A stretch of DNA of 64,000 nucleotides from Candidatus Manganitrophus morganii (GCA_021651055.1 JAJHOH010000001.1:3841001-3905000), one strand, 5' to 3'. Shown: positions 1 to 8,464, counted from the first letter of the stretch. A program made the numbers and translations. The notes: generated from the sequence alone by a model not told the origin.

Positions 1-161
1 GGCTACAAAAGCCCATTGAGCGACCTGATCGATCCTCGGAGGAGCCGTCTTTTAAATATTCCGTAATTAAAGAAGACTCATTAATGCTCCTAAATACCTG
101 ATTTGCCTCTCCTGATCCCGATCTTCCCGCCAGAGATCTCTCCATGACGCAGAGGGGGAGG

Positions 162-190
162 TTGATCGTTCAGCGTTCCGGCATTATACT
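162..190 (+). promoter_or_regulatory. sigma70-type promoter of the alternative oxidase gene
   Basis: The sequence shows TTGATC (162-167), a 17 bp spacer and TATACT (185-190). Transcription would start near 197 and leave a leader of about 40 bases before the ATG at 239. The Shine-Dalgarno stretch AGAAGGAAG lies just upstream of that ATG. The spacing is ideal and the -10 box is one base off consensus. Confidence 0.6.
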
Positions 191-238
191 TGTAAAGATC
201 CGGTTTGTTTCAATGGCTCCATTAGAGAAGGAAGTTGA

Positions 239-895
239 ATGGAAAGACTGACTGCCGAGCAGCTGAGGAAAGAGCAAGAAAATACCCTATCCGCTCAGAA
301 GCTGCATTATGGGTTTCTCGCGAAGGTCCTTTTTGTGGTGATGGACCTAATATACGGGAAGGGGAGAAGCCTTAGTAAATTTAAGGTGCTCGAGGTGATC
401 GCCCGGGTCCCCTATCAGGCGTGGGAGCATGTTGCTTATATCGCGATTACCCACACTTACAAGCAGGCCGATTTTGCGCGAAGGATTTTTGATCGGATCC
501 AAGAGAGCCGAATTCAGCAGGACAATGAGCAGTGGCATCTTCTGATTTTGGAAGAGTGGGTACATCGTCTGCAGATTCGGGAGAACTTTCTCCTCTATCG
601 AATCATTCCTCAGATTATCGCTTTTTTCTATTATCATATTTGCTGGTTTTTATATGTCGTTCGTCCCTCCATGAGCTACGCATTGAATGCGCAGTTCGAA
701 GACCATGCCGAGCATGAGTACATGCGCTACGTTCAAGAACATCCGGAGTTGGAGTCGGAGCCCTTTGAAAGCGCGTTTCAATCCGACTTCGGGGATTTCA
801 CATCGATGGCCGATGCGGTTCGTCAGATCGGCTATGACGAGCGGGTTCACAAAGAAGAGAGCCTCAGTCGAATCCGCGATGCGCGCTTTTCCTAA
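239..895 (+). CDS. alternative oxidase (PTOX/AOX-type diiron quinol oxidase)
   Basis: This is a non-heme diiron carboxylate protein of the alternative oxidase family, which oxidises quinol and reduces oxygen to water at the membrane without pumping protons. All six expected ligands can be read: E52 in LEVIARVPY, E97 and H100 in NEQWHLLILEEW, E154 in FEDHAEHEY, and E201 and H204 in DERVHKEE. The stretch around residues 121-146 (IIAFFYYHICWFLYVV) matches the hydrophobic monotopic membrane region between helices 2 and 3. At 218 residues it lacks the long N-terminal extension of plant enzymes, and the segment between helices 3 and 4 is short compared with plastid terminal oxidase. It has its own strong promoter and is followed 37 bases later by a DMT transporter gene. 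Similarity looks closer to PTOX than to mitochondrial AOX, judged by motif only. Confidence 0.88.
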   Translation: MERLTAEQLRKEQENTLSAQKLHYGFLAKVLFVVMDLIYGKGRSLSKFKVLEVIARVPYQAWEHVAYIAITHTYKQADFARRIFDRIQESRIQQDNEQWHLLILEEWVHRLQIRENFLLYRIIPQIIAFFYYHICWFLYVVRPSMSYALNAQFEDHAEHEYMRYVQEHPELESEPFESAFQSDFGDFTSMADAVRQIGYDERVHKEESLSRIRDARFS

Positions 896-932
896 ATCAT
901 AAAACCATTTTTTTGAAAGGAACGTTCGAGCC

Positions 933-1838
933 GTGACGGCGAAAGGACGGGCGGAGTGGTTTCTTTTTGCCACGACATTTATTTGGGGTGGAACCTTTGT
1001 CATCATCAAACAGGGTCTGGTCGATCTCTCCCCCCTTCTGATGGTGTCGATCCGGTTTACCCTGGCAACGCTTGTTCTTCTTCCTTTCTGCATGAAAGCG
1101 CTTCTTCGTGCCGATCGAAAGTCGATCTTCTGGGGGTGTTTTCTCGGGTTTCTTATCTTTGCCGGCTTCCTCTTGCAGACCCTCGGCTTAAAAGAGACCA
1201 CGACGTCGAAGTCGGCCTTCATCACCACGATGATGGTCATTTTCACCCCTCTTTTTCAAATGCTCATTTTGAAACGGCGTCCGAGATGGGGAAATCTCGT
1301 GGGAGTGATTGTTGTTTCGGTCGGTCTCTGGTTCTTGACGAATCCCTCCGGGGGAGGATTGAACCGGGGAGATCTTCTCACCCTGCTCTGCGCCATTGTG
1401 TTCGGCCTGTTTATCGTATTGCTCGACTGGACGACCCGGCGGTATGATTTTCTTCTGATGACCTTCCTCCAGATATCCTTTCCCGCCGTCTGCGGCTGGA
1501 TTCTCCTCCCTTTTTTCGAACCGCCGGTGTTCAGGCCGACGCAGGGGGCATTATTCGCGCTCGGCTACACGGCGATTCTTGCGACGGTAGTGACCGGTTA
1601 TATTCAGACCCGCTATCAGCGGGACACGACGCCGACCCGCGCCGCGCTGATCTTTACCGTCGAGCCGCTCTGGGCTGCCGCTTTGGGTTATTTCTTTCTT
1701 CAGGAAACGATGGGAACATGGGGGATGCTGGGAGGGGGGCTGATTATCGGCGGGATTTTATTCTCCGAGCTTTCCGAAACGATGATGGCGCAAGGTCAGC
1801 GGTTTTTCCGATCCGTCTTGAAAAATGAGTCAAGCTGA
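933..1838 (+). CDS. DMT superfamily (EamA) transporter
   Basis: This is an integral membrane protein of 301 residues with about ten hydrophobic segments in two EamA-like halves, the standard size and shape of drug/metabolite transporters. The N-terminal half has the typical opening WFLFATTFIWGGTFVIIKQGL and the second half the family-like PTRAALIFTVEPLWAA segment before the last helices. The start is GTG, with AAAGGAACG upstream. The substrate cannot be read; relatives export amino acids, metabolites or drugs. It may be co-transcribed with the oxidase gene 37 bases upstream, although no functional link is evident. Confidence 0.85.
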   Translation: MTAKGRAEWFLFATTFIWGGTFVIIKQGLVDLSPLLMVSIRFTLATLVLLPFCMKALLRADRKSIFWGCFLGFLIFAGFLLQTLGLKETTTSKSAFITTMMVIFTPLFQMLILKRRPRWGNLVGVIVVSVGLWFLTNPSGGGLNRGDLLTLLCAIVFGLFIVLLDWTTRRYDFLLMTFLQISFPAVCGWILLPFFEPPVFRPTQGALFALGYTAILATVVTGYIQTRYQRDTTPTRAALIFTVEPLWAAALGYFFLQETMGTWGMLGGGLIIGGILFSELSETMMAQGQRFFRSVLKNESS

Positions 1839-1866
1839 TTCTCTCCTCGGAACAAGGCGGCCGGAT

Positions 1867-2733
1867 TTAACGGCCGATTTCGGCCAGCGGCTCCTCGGTA
1901 ATGAAGAGAGGACCCCGGGGATTTTGGATGAAGAGATTGGCCGAAACCAACGCTTCTCGATCGGGAGAACTCTTGCACTCCGGAGTGGTCACGAGTCCCC
2001 AATGGTGGTTATCGCGACAGGTATTCTCCAGGATCATCGCTTCTGCATGATAGAAGAGGAGGATGCCGCTGAGCATGTTCTTTCGGCAGAGATTCCGCAC
2101 CAGATCGGGACGCGTCTGCGGATCGCGCACCGCAATGCCGAAGTGGTGGTTGCCGAAGCAGTCGTTTTTGGAAATGTAGGGCCGCGCTCCGGCGAAGATA
2201 AAGATTCCCGATTCGCGGTTGTAGCAGACTTCGTTTTCGGTCAGCGTCGCACGGCATTCGGGACCGTAGACGACAATGCCGGAGAGGACCCCCTCCGTAA
2301 TTCGGCATTGGGTAATCGTGCAGACCGAATCGAGAACATTTATGGCCGAATGGGGATCGCTCCCGATGTATCGGAAGGTGATTCCGCTGATCAGCCCTTC
2401 CGGCACGTGTTGAAGGTAGAGCTGGCCGCCCCGGCGGCTGAAGATTTGGACGGTATCTCGGCCCGCGCCGATTAACCGGACCGGTTTGTGGATTAGAAAA
2501 ATCTTGTCTTCATAAACCCCGGGTCGTATGAAGACCTGATCCTCCGGCTTGGCGTCCTTTAGCGCGGCGCTTGGTCTCGGGTAAGATTGGGGATCGGCTC
2601 CATCGACAATCAGGGTGCGGCCGCCGGCCGGATTGGCGGGTGGTTCCTGAATCACAGCGGGCGCCGGAGTCGAAGCGGCTTGCGGCAAAAGGGGGTTTCC
2701 CTCGCCGGTATCTTCTGGCGTTTTCTCAAGCAT
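1867..2733 (-). CDS. right-handed beta-helix repeat protein
   Basis: The protein has a proline-rich start (residues 1-40) and then a pectate-lyase-like parallel beta-helix. An opening block IRPGVYEDKIFLIHKPVRLIGAG, typical of DUF1565/NosD-like proteins, is followed by repeating coils such as VCTITQCRITEGVLSGIVVYG and ATLTENEVCYNRESGIFIF. I chose the ATG at 2733 because AAGGA precedes it; a TTG at 2787 has no ribosome site. No signal peptide is visible, which is unusual for this fold and suggests either a cytoplasmic protein or a longer unrecognised leader. No catalytic residues can be assigned. It is convergent with the transporter gene, with a 28-base gap. Confidence 0.75.
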   Translation of the reverse strand: MLEKTPEDTGEGNPLLPQAASTPAPAVIQEPPANPAGGRTLIVDGADPQSYPRPSAALKDAKPEDQVFIRPGVYEDKIFLIHKPVRLIGAGRDTVQIFSRRGGQLYLQHVPEGLISGITFRYIGSDPHSAINVLDSVCTITQCRITEGVLSGIVVYGPECRATLTENEVCYNRESGIFIFAGARPYISKNDCFGNHHFGIAVRDPQTRPDLVRNLCRKNMLSGILLFYHAEAMILENTCRDNHHWGLVTTPECKSSPDREALVSANLFIQNPRGPLFITEEPLAEIGR

Positions 2734-2791
2734 CGATTCGGTTCCTTCCGCTCTCTCGCAATCGTGTGCCGTTAAGGATATCTGCAAAATA

Positions 2792-3448
2792 ATGCAAATG
2801 CCTCGTCAAAATCAAGATCGAAAAAAGAGGAAGCCTGGGCCGAGTCGGAAAACCCTCGCATCGTATACGGCCGGGGCGGATGATTATCTGGCGCATTGGG
2901 ACCGCGGCCGAACCTATCGTGTTCCGCCGTTGCTGAGAGAGTGGGCGGAGCCTCTTCCGAAGAGGGCTCTGATTTTAGATCTCGGCTGCGGTCCGGGGCA
3001 GGACAGCCGTTATCTTCAAAGAGAGGGGTTCCGTCCGATCGCGCTCGACGGGACGTGGCCGTTTCTCGCTCACGCGCGCAGGCGCTCCCGCCGTCTTTCT
3101 TTGGTCATGGCCGATCTGGAGGCGATGCCTTTCCGGTTTGACGCGTTTGATGGAATCTGGGCGGCCGCCTCGTTGATTCATCTTCCAAAGAAAAAACTGG
3201 ATCGCGTTTTGGTCGCGTTGCGACAGCGTATTCGATCGGGCGGGAAATTCGGGGCGACCTTCGCCCATGGAAAGGGAGAGGGATTCGCAACGCAGGGTTG
3301 GATTCCGGGGAGGTACTTTTCCTATTGGAAGAAGGATGCGTTGGCTCAGGTATTCACCCGGGCCGGCTGGAAGATCCTTTCGCTGAAGACGGTGTGCAAC
3401 CGGGAGCGCAAGGGGCGCTGGTTGAACCTCATCGTGGAGAAAGCCTGA
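2792..3448 (+). CDS. class I SAM-dependent methyltransferase
   Basis: The protein has 218 residues, a basic N-terminus (RQNQDRKKRKPG) and a class I methyltransferase core. Motif I is ILDLGCGPGQDSRYL, the acidic residue at the end of strand 2 lies in PIALDGT, motif III is VMADLEAMPF and motif IV is FDGIWAAASLIHL. It resembles small Methyltransf_11/25-type enzymes. The substrate is unknown and the surroundings give no hint. Two ATG codons, 2792 and 2798, are possible starts; AAGGATA lies upstream. The gene is divergent from the beta-helix gene with only 58 bases between start codons. Confidence 0.82.
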   Translation: MQMPRQNQDRKKRKPGPSRKTLASYTAGADDYLAHWDRGRTYRVPPLLREWAEPLPKRALILDLGCGPGQDSRYLQREGFRPIALDGTWPFLAHARRRSRRLSLVMADLEAMPFRFDAFDGIWAAASLIHLPKKKLDRVLVALRQRIRSGGKFGATFAHGKGEGFATQGWIPGRYFSYWKKDALAQVFTRAGWKILSLKTVCNRERKGRWLNLIVEKA

Positions 3449-3465
3449 AACTTGTTTTTCTTTTC

Positions 3466-3492
3466 TTGACAGTTCGGCCCGAATACGATAAT
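3466..3492 (+). promoter_or_regulatory. sigma70-type promoter of orn
   Basis: A consensus TTGACA (3466-3471) is followed after 15 bp by GATAAT (3487-3492), giving a start site near 3499. The spacer is shorter than ideal. The leader then carries AAAGAGG in front of the orn start. Confidence 0.5.
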
Positions 3493-3525
3493 TCTTAGGT
3501 CAAAATTCTAAATAAAGAGGTGTTT

Positions 3526-4080
3526 GTGTCCCATCTGCAGAATGACTCGAATTTGGTTTGGCTTGACCTCGAAATGACCGGGCTCGACCCCAAATGTTGT
3601 GCGATCATCGAAATTGCCACCATCATTACCGATAGCCAGCTCAATATTTTGGCCGAAGGGCCCGCCATCGCGATTCATCAAGATCCGGAGGCGTTGAAGA
3701 CGATGGAAAAATGGAGCCGGGATACCCATTCCAAATCGGGTCTTCTGAAGCGGGTCGGATCGTCCACGATCGATGTCAGGCAGGCGGAGGAAATGACGCT
3801 CGAATTCATCCGGCACTACTGTCCCGAAAGGACCTCTCCTCTCTGCGGCAATTCGATCGGGCACGATCGACGCTTCTTAGAACGGTATATGCCGACGCTC
3901 TTCGAGTATCTTCACTATCGAAATGTGGATGTGAGCACCCTGAAGGAACTGGTCCGACGGTGGTATCCGAACGGACCACCGCCGCCGATGAAGAAGGGAA
4001 ACCACTTAGCGTTGGATGATATTAGGGAGTCAATTAACGAGCTGATCTTCTATCGAAATTATTACTTCGTCAAGCAATGA
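3526..4080 (+). CDS. orn: oligoribonuclease
   Basis: Orn is the 3'-to-5' exoribonuclease that degrades the last two- to five-nucleotide RNA fragments, including pGpG from cyclic-di-GMP breakdown. The DEDDh exonuclease residues are visible: D14 and E16 in [11 protein letters not shown], the aspartate in SIGHDRRF, and the final His and Asp in [12 protein letters not shown]. Length (184 residues) and the opening [15 protein letters not shown] match the family closely. I prefer the GTG at 3526, five bases after AAAGAGG, over the GTG at 3520, which touches the ribosome site. The gene stands alone with its own promoter. Confidence 0.95.
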   Translation: MSHLQNDSNLVWLDLEMTGLDPKCCAIIEIATIITDSQLNILAEGPAIAIHQDPEALKTMEKWSRDTHSKSGLLKRVGSSTIDVRQAEEMTLEFIRHYCPERTSPLCGNSIGHDRRFLERYMPTLFEYLHYRNVDVSTLKELVRRWYPNGPPPPMKKGNHLALDDIRESINELIFYRNYYFVKQ

Positions 4081-4122
4081 GAGGTTACCTGAAACTCTAG
4101 GATCGTCTTCCTGAATCGATTC

Positions 4123-4386
4123 TCAGGCATCCGTTTCAACCGAAAGAACACGCTCTTTTTCCTTGTAAAAACGAATCGCATCTTCGACGTGAAGATCTTC
4201 AATCTGAACCCACGCCTCCCGCCATTCTCCTTCTGAATGGGGAAGATCAATCGGATGATTGCATCCGGATTGCGCCGACTCTTTGGAGATGCCTCCGTCA
4301 ATAAAACCCTTCGGCTGCTCTAAATCGACCCAGGCGTCATCGCCAAGCGTTCCGGAAATATCAAATTCCAACCACAATTTCTTCAA
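4123..4386 (-). CDS. hypothetical protein
   Basis: I do not recognise this 87-residue protein. It is acidic, with a compact opening MKKLWLEFDISGTLGDDAWVD (the first residue encoded by TTG) and no membrane segment or signal peptide. The TTG start at 4386 was chosen because GGGAGG lies at ideal distance; a longer reading from a second TTG at 4419 would run through that ribosome site. It is convergent with orn and lies downstream of the radical SAM gene on the same strand, about 130 bases apart. Confidence 0.6.
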   Translation of the reverse strand: MKKLWLEFDISGTLGDDAWVDLEQPKGFIDGGISKESAQSGCNHPIDLPHSEGEWREAWVQIEDLHVEDAIRFYKEKERVLSVETDA

Positions 4387-4514
4387 AAGAACCTCCCTCT
4401 CATGAACGAACGCAATCAAGCGGCAGAGCTTAGGAAACGCTTGAGAGCGTACAAAATTTTTGACCGTCTTTCAAGTGAAAAATAGATAAATTCCGCATTT
4501 CGCATCAATTTTCA

Positions 4515-5549
4515 TTAAAAAAGACTCTCTTGCACCGGTTGGGAGGAGCGAAAGTGCGCAGTTGAGAGTAGGGGAGACCGCCCTGCAATCCCGTATTTCC
4601 GGCACGCAAGGTCGAAAAGACTCCTGATCTGATCCGAAAATATTCCTTCTCCTTCCATACGGCTGCCGAACCGTGGATCGTTCAATTTTCCACCCCGGAT
4701 CGATCGGATTCGATTGAGGACTTTATCTTTTTGATCCGGAAGGTGTTTTTCCAGCCATGTCTCGAAGAGCGATGCAACGGCATAGGGAAGACGGAGAGGA
4801 ACCATTCCGGCAAAGGCGGCTCCCGCAGCCACGGCGGAACGGAGAATGTTCGGAATTTCATGATCGGTCAGGCCGGGAATAATAGGCGCAATGAGAACAC
4901 CGGTCGGAATACCGGCTTTCGCGAGGATCGAGACGGCCTCGAGTTTCCTTTCCGGTGGAGAGGTCCGCGGTTCCAGGATGCTGCATAGATCCTTATTCAA
5001 CGTTGTGATCGAAAGGAATACGGCAATCGATTGGAAACGAGCTAACTCAGATAACAGGTCAATATCGCGGATGACCCGCCGGTTCTTCGTAATAACGACA
5101 ACCGGATTCCTGAACTCAAGGAGGACTTCAAGGCATTGACGTGTGAGTCGGCGCTTTCCTTCAATCGGTTGGTACGGATCGGTCACCCCGCTCATGGCCA
5201 AGACTTGCGGCTTCCAAGCGGGGCTCTGAAGCTCCTTGCGCAGCAGAAGCGGGGCGTCTTCCTTCACCAAGATTTTTGTCTCAAAATCAAGACCGGCCGA
5301 ATACCCGAGATACTCGTGAGTCGGGCGCGCATAGCAGTAAACACATCCGTGTTCACATCCGCGATAAGGGTTAATACTCGCCTCAAAACCGACATCGGGG
5401 CTATTATTGTAAGCGATGATCGTTCGAGAGCAATCTTGAAGGAATTGCGTGACCGGCAGTGTGAGTCCGCTTTCTTCTTCCTCGACGAATCGATGTGTCT
5501 TCTCAAATCGGTTCGGAGGATTTAATTTGCTTCCCCGGCCCTTTATCAT
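4515..5549 (-). CDS. PA0069-family radical SAM protein
   Basis: This is a radical SAM protein of 344 residues. The iron-sulfur motif is C65, C69 and C72 in RGCEHGCVYCYARP (CxxxCxxC), which binds the 4Fe-4S cluster that cleaves SAM. Other family blocks are IKGRGSKLNPPNRF at the N-terminus, VLAMSGVTDPYQPIE, VVVITKN and APIIPGLTDHEIP. The family is widespread, and its reaction is not known to me. The ATG at 5549 is preferred because AAGGA precedes it; the longer reading starts at a TTG. It has its own promoter and no obvious partner gene. Confidence 0.9.
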   Translation of the reverse strand: MIKGRGSKLNPPNRFEKTHRFVEEEESGLTLPVTQFLQDCSRTIIAYNNSPDVGFEASINPYRGCEHGCVYCYARPTHEYLGYSAGLDFETKILVKEDAPLLLRKELQSPAWKPQVLAMSGVTDPYQPIEGKRRLTRQCLEVLLEFRNPVVVITKNRRVIRDIDLLSELARFQSIAVFLSITTLNKDLCSILEPRTSPPERKLEAVSILAKAGIPTGVLIAPIIPGLTDHEIPNILRSAVAAGAAFAGMVPLRLPYAVASLFETWLEKHLPDQKDKVLNRIRSIRGGKLNDPRFGSRMEGEGIFSDQIRSLFDLACRKYGIAGRSPLLSTAHFRSSQPVQESLF

Positions 5550-5590
5550 TAAGGTTTCCTTAGCAGATCGGCTCAATAGGTTGTAAGTTT

Positions 5591-5620
5591 AGCCTACCCT
5601 TCCTTTTGTAAACTTGTCAA
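5591..5620 (-). promoter_or_regulatory. sigma70-type promoter of the radical SAM gene
   Basis: Read on the minus strand, TTGACA (5620-5615) is separated by 18 bp from TAGGCT (5596-5591). The predicted start near 5584 gives a leader of about 35 bases containing AAGGA in front of the ATG at 5549. Confidence 0.5.
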
Positions 5621-5775
5621 TCATTATCGTCGTATTCTAAAAATGAATTGCTTTACTTGCGGTTCCGAAGAGGGAATACGCGCCCGTGATCAGCGGGTGA
5701 GTCGAAGGACGGATGTATCGTATTTCTTGACGAAGTGTTTTTGGGCGGGAAAGCGCAGGCTTAGAGCGCCTGAGC

Positions 5776-5815
5776 GGCGGTGCATGTCAAGCCGCGACCG
5801 GCTTGACATGCCGCC
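5776..5815. repeat. long inverted repeat overlapping the zinc-ribbon stop codon
   Basis: GCATGTCAAGCCG (5782-5794) and its exact complement (5799-5811) flank a four-base loop CGAC, and GGCG/CGCC extend the stem beyond a one-base bulge. No T-run follows on either strand, so this does not look like an ordinary terminator. It resembles a REP-type palindrome. The last codons and stop of the zinc-ribbon gene lie inside it. Confidence 0.6.
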
Positions 5816-5990
5816 CTCTCCCTCGCAGAGGCCGGGCCGGCCGATGACTTCTGTTGCGGGCAATCACCGGATCGAGAATTTCCCCGCAGGAGAGGCATCG
5901 ATACCCGAAAAAGTGGATCTTCCCGGTATCATCGTTGATATCTTGGAATCGTTCTTCAATCATGACGCTTTTGCATCGTGGACAGTCCAT
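5787..5990 (-). CDS. small zinc-ribbon protein
   Basis: The 67-residue protein has two CxxC knuckles, C3/C6 in MDCPRCKSVM and C32/C35 in YRCLSCGEIL, the classic spacing of a zinc ribbon. Between them is an acidic, charged linker, and the C-terminus is Arg/Pro-rich. AGGAAA precedes the ATG by six bases. The gene lies 25 bases after a TetR-family gene on the same strand, so the two are probably co-transcribed. The basic tail is partly encoded by the hairpin repeat, which may mean that the natural C-terminus was altered when the palindrome arrived. The function is unknown. Confidence 0.7.
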   Translation of the reverse strand: MDCPRCKSVMIEERFQDINDDTGKIHFFGYRCLSCGEILDPVIARNRSHRPARPLRGRGRHVKPVAA

Positions 5991-6015
5991 GTCGTTTCCT
6001 CCTGGTCACCTCTGT

Positions 6016-6624
6016 CTATTTGTGCGACTTGTTGGACGTTGAACCCTTAATCAGAGATTCAAGGCTCTTCACGCAAGAGCGATACACCTCGCCCGATTTC
6101 TTGGTCTTGGCCAAGAGGGTGCTTCCCTCCAGCACGGCGACGATCAAGTGGGCCATTTCTTTCGGATTGACCGTCTCTTCCAACGTTCCTTCCTTCTGCG
6201 CTTGTTTCAGAATGAGCGTGATCTCCCGCGCCCAGGCATCGAAGATGGCTTCCAGCTGCCGTCTGAAGCCGTCATGGTGGTCTGCAAGCTCCAGCGCCAG
6301 GTTTCCGCAAGGACAACCTCCCCGATATTGAGAGGCTTTCATCCGACCGTCTTGTTTTCGAAAAAGCTCAAAGAGCCGGCGGAGCGGGTTTCCATCTTGT
6401 TTCAACGTTTCTTGAAGCAGCGGAATCGTTCTGGCGGCGTAGGCATCGATCACCGCGTAGCCGAGATCTTCTTTGCTTTTGAAGTGAAAGTAAAAATTCC
6501 CCTTCTTAACCTTGGCCGCCTTGAGAATATCGTCGATGCTGGTGCCGTTGTATCCTCTTAAATAAAACAGGTTGCACGCTGTTTCAAGGATCTTTCGTTT
6601 CGTTGTTTCGCCCTTCAGGCCCAT
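6016..6624 (-). CDS. TetR/AcrR-family transcriptional regulator
   Basis: This is a one-component repressor of 202 residues. The N-terminal helix-turn-helix is clear: ILETACNLFYLRGYNGTSID followed by DDILKAAKVKKGNFYFHFKSKEDL. The C-terminal ligand domain carries YRGGCPCGNLALELAD, characteristic of the AcuR/NemR-like subgroup whose members often sense electrophiles through cysteines; two cysteines are present here. I place the start at the ATG 6624, since the promoter predicts transcription from about 6649, downstream of the GTG at 6651. The gene is followed by the zinc-ribbon gene. Its target, apart from probable self-regulation, is not visible. Confidence 0.85.
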   Translation of the reverse strand: MGLKGETTKRKILETACNLFYLRGYNGTSIDDILKAAKVKKGNFYFHFKSKEDLGYAVIDAYAARTIPLLQETLKQDGNPLRRLFELFRKQDGRMKASQYRGGCPCGNLALELADHHDGFRRQLEAIFDAWAREITLILKQAQKEGTLEETVNPKEMAHLIVAVLEGSTLLAKTKKSGEVYRSCVKSLESLIKGSTSNKSHK

Positions 6625-6625
6625 A

Positions 6626-6682
6626 AAACCGACTGGTTGGTTTATTTTCACGTACTTTATAAGAAGCGCGGGTCATTGTCAA
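6626..6682 (-). promoter_or_regulatory. promoter and candidate TetR operator
   Basis: On the minus strand TTGACA (6682-6677) is followed 15 bp later by TATAAA (6661-6656). Between the predicted start and the ATG at 6624 lies the inverted repeat AAACC-N8-GGTTT (6626-6643), with inner ACCGAC/GTTGGT symmetry. This layout, an operator just after the promoter of a TetR gene, is typical of autoregulation. Confidence 0.5.
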
Positions 6683-6695
6683 GAGGCAGGTGTTT

Positions 6696-8348
6696 TTACG
6701 GGGGTGAGGGAGGGGCAAGCAACGGTTCTGATCCGGCGTAGCGCAGATGCCGATCGATCAGAGAGGTGAAGGAAGTCAACTTTTCATGAAAGGGAGGAAT
6801 GCGGTCGAGCTCGTGGAGGGGGGCCGGGAGTCGGAAGCGCCAGTTATGCAGGCCGACGGTGGCGGGAATATTGATCTGATCGGGAAGGCCGAGGATATCC
6901 TGGATCGGAAAGAGAACCAGACTCGACCCCGAGCGAATCAGCCGCTCTAAGATCGCCTGGTGTAAGCGATCCGAGAATGGCTCTTCCGGCGTCATTTTAA
7001 AACCTTCATCCAGCATGGCCAGGAAAGCAGCCCGCTCTTCCAGGGAGGTTTCATCCCACCAATTCATGATCGTGCTGGTATCGTGGGTGCCGGTGGTGGC
7101 CAGTGAGATGAATGGATAATCTTTCGGATCTAAGTAAACCTGATCGCGTTTTTCCCATCGAAGCACTTTATGCCCGGCGATTTTAAATTCAGCAAGCGTC
7201 TCGCGGACAAAGTCGGGAATGACGCCGAGATCCTCTGCGACCGGGATACACATTCCCGCCTCTTCGATAATTGCGCTAAGAAGCTGTCGGCCGCGTTTTA
7301 TCTGCTCGTTCTCTTCACTCGGTTCGAAATGGGGCGACCCTTCTTTGGGAATCACCCAGACTCGATAAAATCCGACGACATGATCGAGCCGGATCAAATC
7401 ATACTGTTTCCGGGCCTGCCGGATCCGAAGCCGCCACCAGAGAAAGTTCCTCTTTTCCATCACATTCCAATTGAAGAGAGGCAGACCCCAGTCCTGTCCT
7501 TTGTCGTTGAAAACGTCGGGCGGGGCCCCCACCGTATCGACGGCGCTGAATGAATGGGGATGGCTCCAGACATCTGCGCTATCTCCGCTGACGAGGAAGG
7601 GGAGATCTCCCATGAGGAGAACGTTTCTCCGTTTGGCATGTTCCCGAACCTCCTTCCACTGTTCCGCGAGGGCCCATTGGAGATATTTGAAGAAGAGGAG
7701 TCGTTCTTCCTCCTGGTCCTGAAGCTTCTTCAACTCCGGTTTGCTTCTGTTCCGGTAAGGGGCCGGCCATTCCTTCCAATAGCGCCAATCGTTTTTTTCT
7801 TTCAAGAGACGAAAGAGCGCATAATCCTCGAGCCAGTCGGAATGCGCGTCGATGAATCGTTGGAGCGCTCGCGCGCGGTCGGTGTTCTTTTTCCACTCTT
7901 CATCGAGAAAATAGCGAAACGTCTGCTCCATGAGGGGGGTTTTGAGTCGGCGGATCGCTTCATAGGAGACATCTTTATTCGCACGTAATCGGTGAAGCGT
8001 CTCTTGCGTGGAAGGGGAGGAGAAAGTCCCGTTGGCGGCATCGCTTTTCTTGAAATCATTCCAGGCGAGCAGGGAAAGATAAATTGGATCGAGCGCGAAG
8101 CCGCTCAACGCTTGATAAGGACTTGTCTCCATCGGAGAGGTTTCATAAACCGGAAGGATCTGGAGCAGATGAAGATGGTGATCGGCCATCCAATCGATCA
8201 GCGGGGGCAGATCGAGGATTTCTCCTATACCGAAGTTCGTCTCGGTCCGGATGGAAAAAAGGGGGATCATGGTCCCGCAGATTTTTCGGTTCAGGGAGGC
8301 GGGCCGTATAGTGTGTTGATCGGGATGATCTCTCATGGATTGAATCAT
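6696..8348 (-). CDS. malQ: 4-alpha-glucanotransferase (amylomaltase, GH77)
   Basis: MalQ transfers alpha-1,4-glucan segments between maltodextrins and thereby recycles glycogen or maltose breakdown products in the cytoplasm. GH77 signatures are present: SPYQALSGFALDPIYLSL near the N-terminus, LMGDLPFLVSGDSADVW, the nucleophile Asp in IRLDHVVGFYRVW, the acid/base Glu in PVAEDLGVIP, and GTHDTSTIMNWW. At 550 residues it is of normal length for the single-domain bacterial type. No other glycogen genes lie nearby, so it probably serves storage-glucan turnover together with genes elsewhere. Confidence 0.94.
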   Translation of the reverse strand: MIQSMRDHPDQHTIRPASLNRKICGTMIPLFSIRTETNFGIGEILDLPPLIDWMADHHLHLLQILPVYETSPMETSPYQALSGFALDPIYLSLLAWNDFKKSDAANGTFSSPSTQETLHRLRANKDVSYEAIRRLKTPLMEQTFRYFLDEEWKKNTDRARALQRFIDAHSDWLEDYALFRLLKEKNDWRYWKEWPAPYRNRSKPELKKLQDQEEERLLFFKYLQWALAEQWKEVREHAKRRNVLLMGDLPFLVSGDSADVWSHPHSFSAVDTVGAPPDVFNDKGQDWGLPLFNWNVMEKRNFLWWRLRIRQARKQYDLIRLDHVVGFYRVWVIPKEGSPHFEPSEENEQIKRGRQLLSAIIEEAGMCIPVAEDLGVIPDFVRETLAEFKIAGHKVLRWEKRDQVYLDPKDYPFISLATTGTHDTSTIMNWWDETSLEERAAFLAMLDEGFKMTPEEPFSDRLHQAILERLIRSGSSLVLFPIQDILGLPDQINIPATVGLHNWRFRLPAPLHELDRIPPFHEKLTSFTSLIDRHLRYAGSEPLLAPPSPP

Positions 8349-8464
8349 TCAATGGTTGCGAAGGAGTTCAGCGTAAGCGGCCGAGTCGCCTTTAGCATAG
8401 AGAAATGGATCATCTCGTGTCAAGGGCACGATCGGATATTCGCGGTCCGATCGATCTCATGGAA

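Noticed and set aside
1..96. Possible C-terminal end of a gene running in from the left edge (frames with 21 or 31 open codons)
   Set aside because: Both stretches are too short to carry a recognisable signature and neither is favoured over chance.
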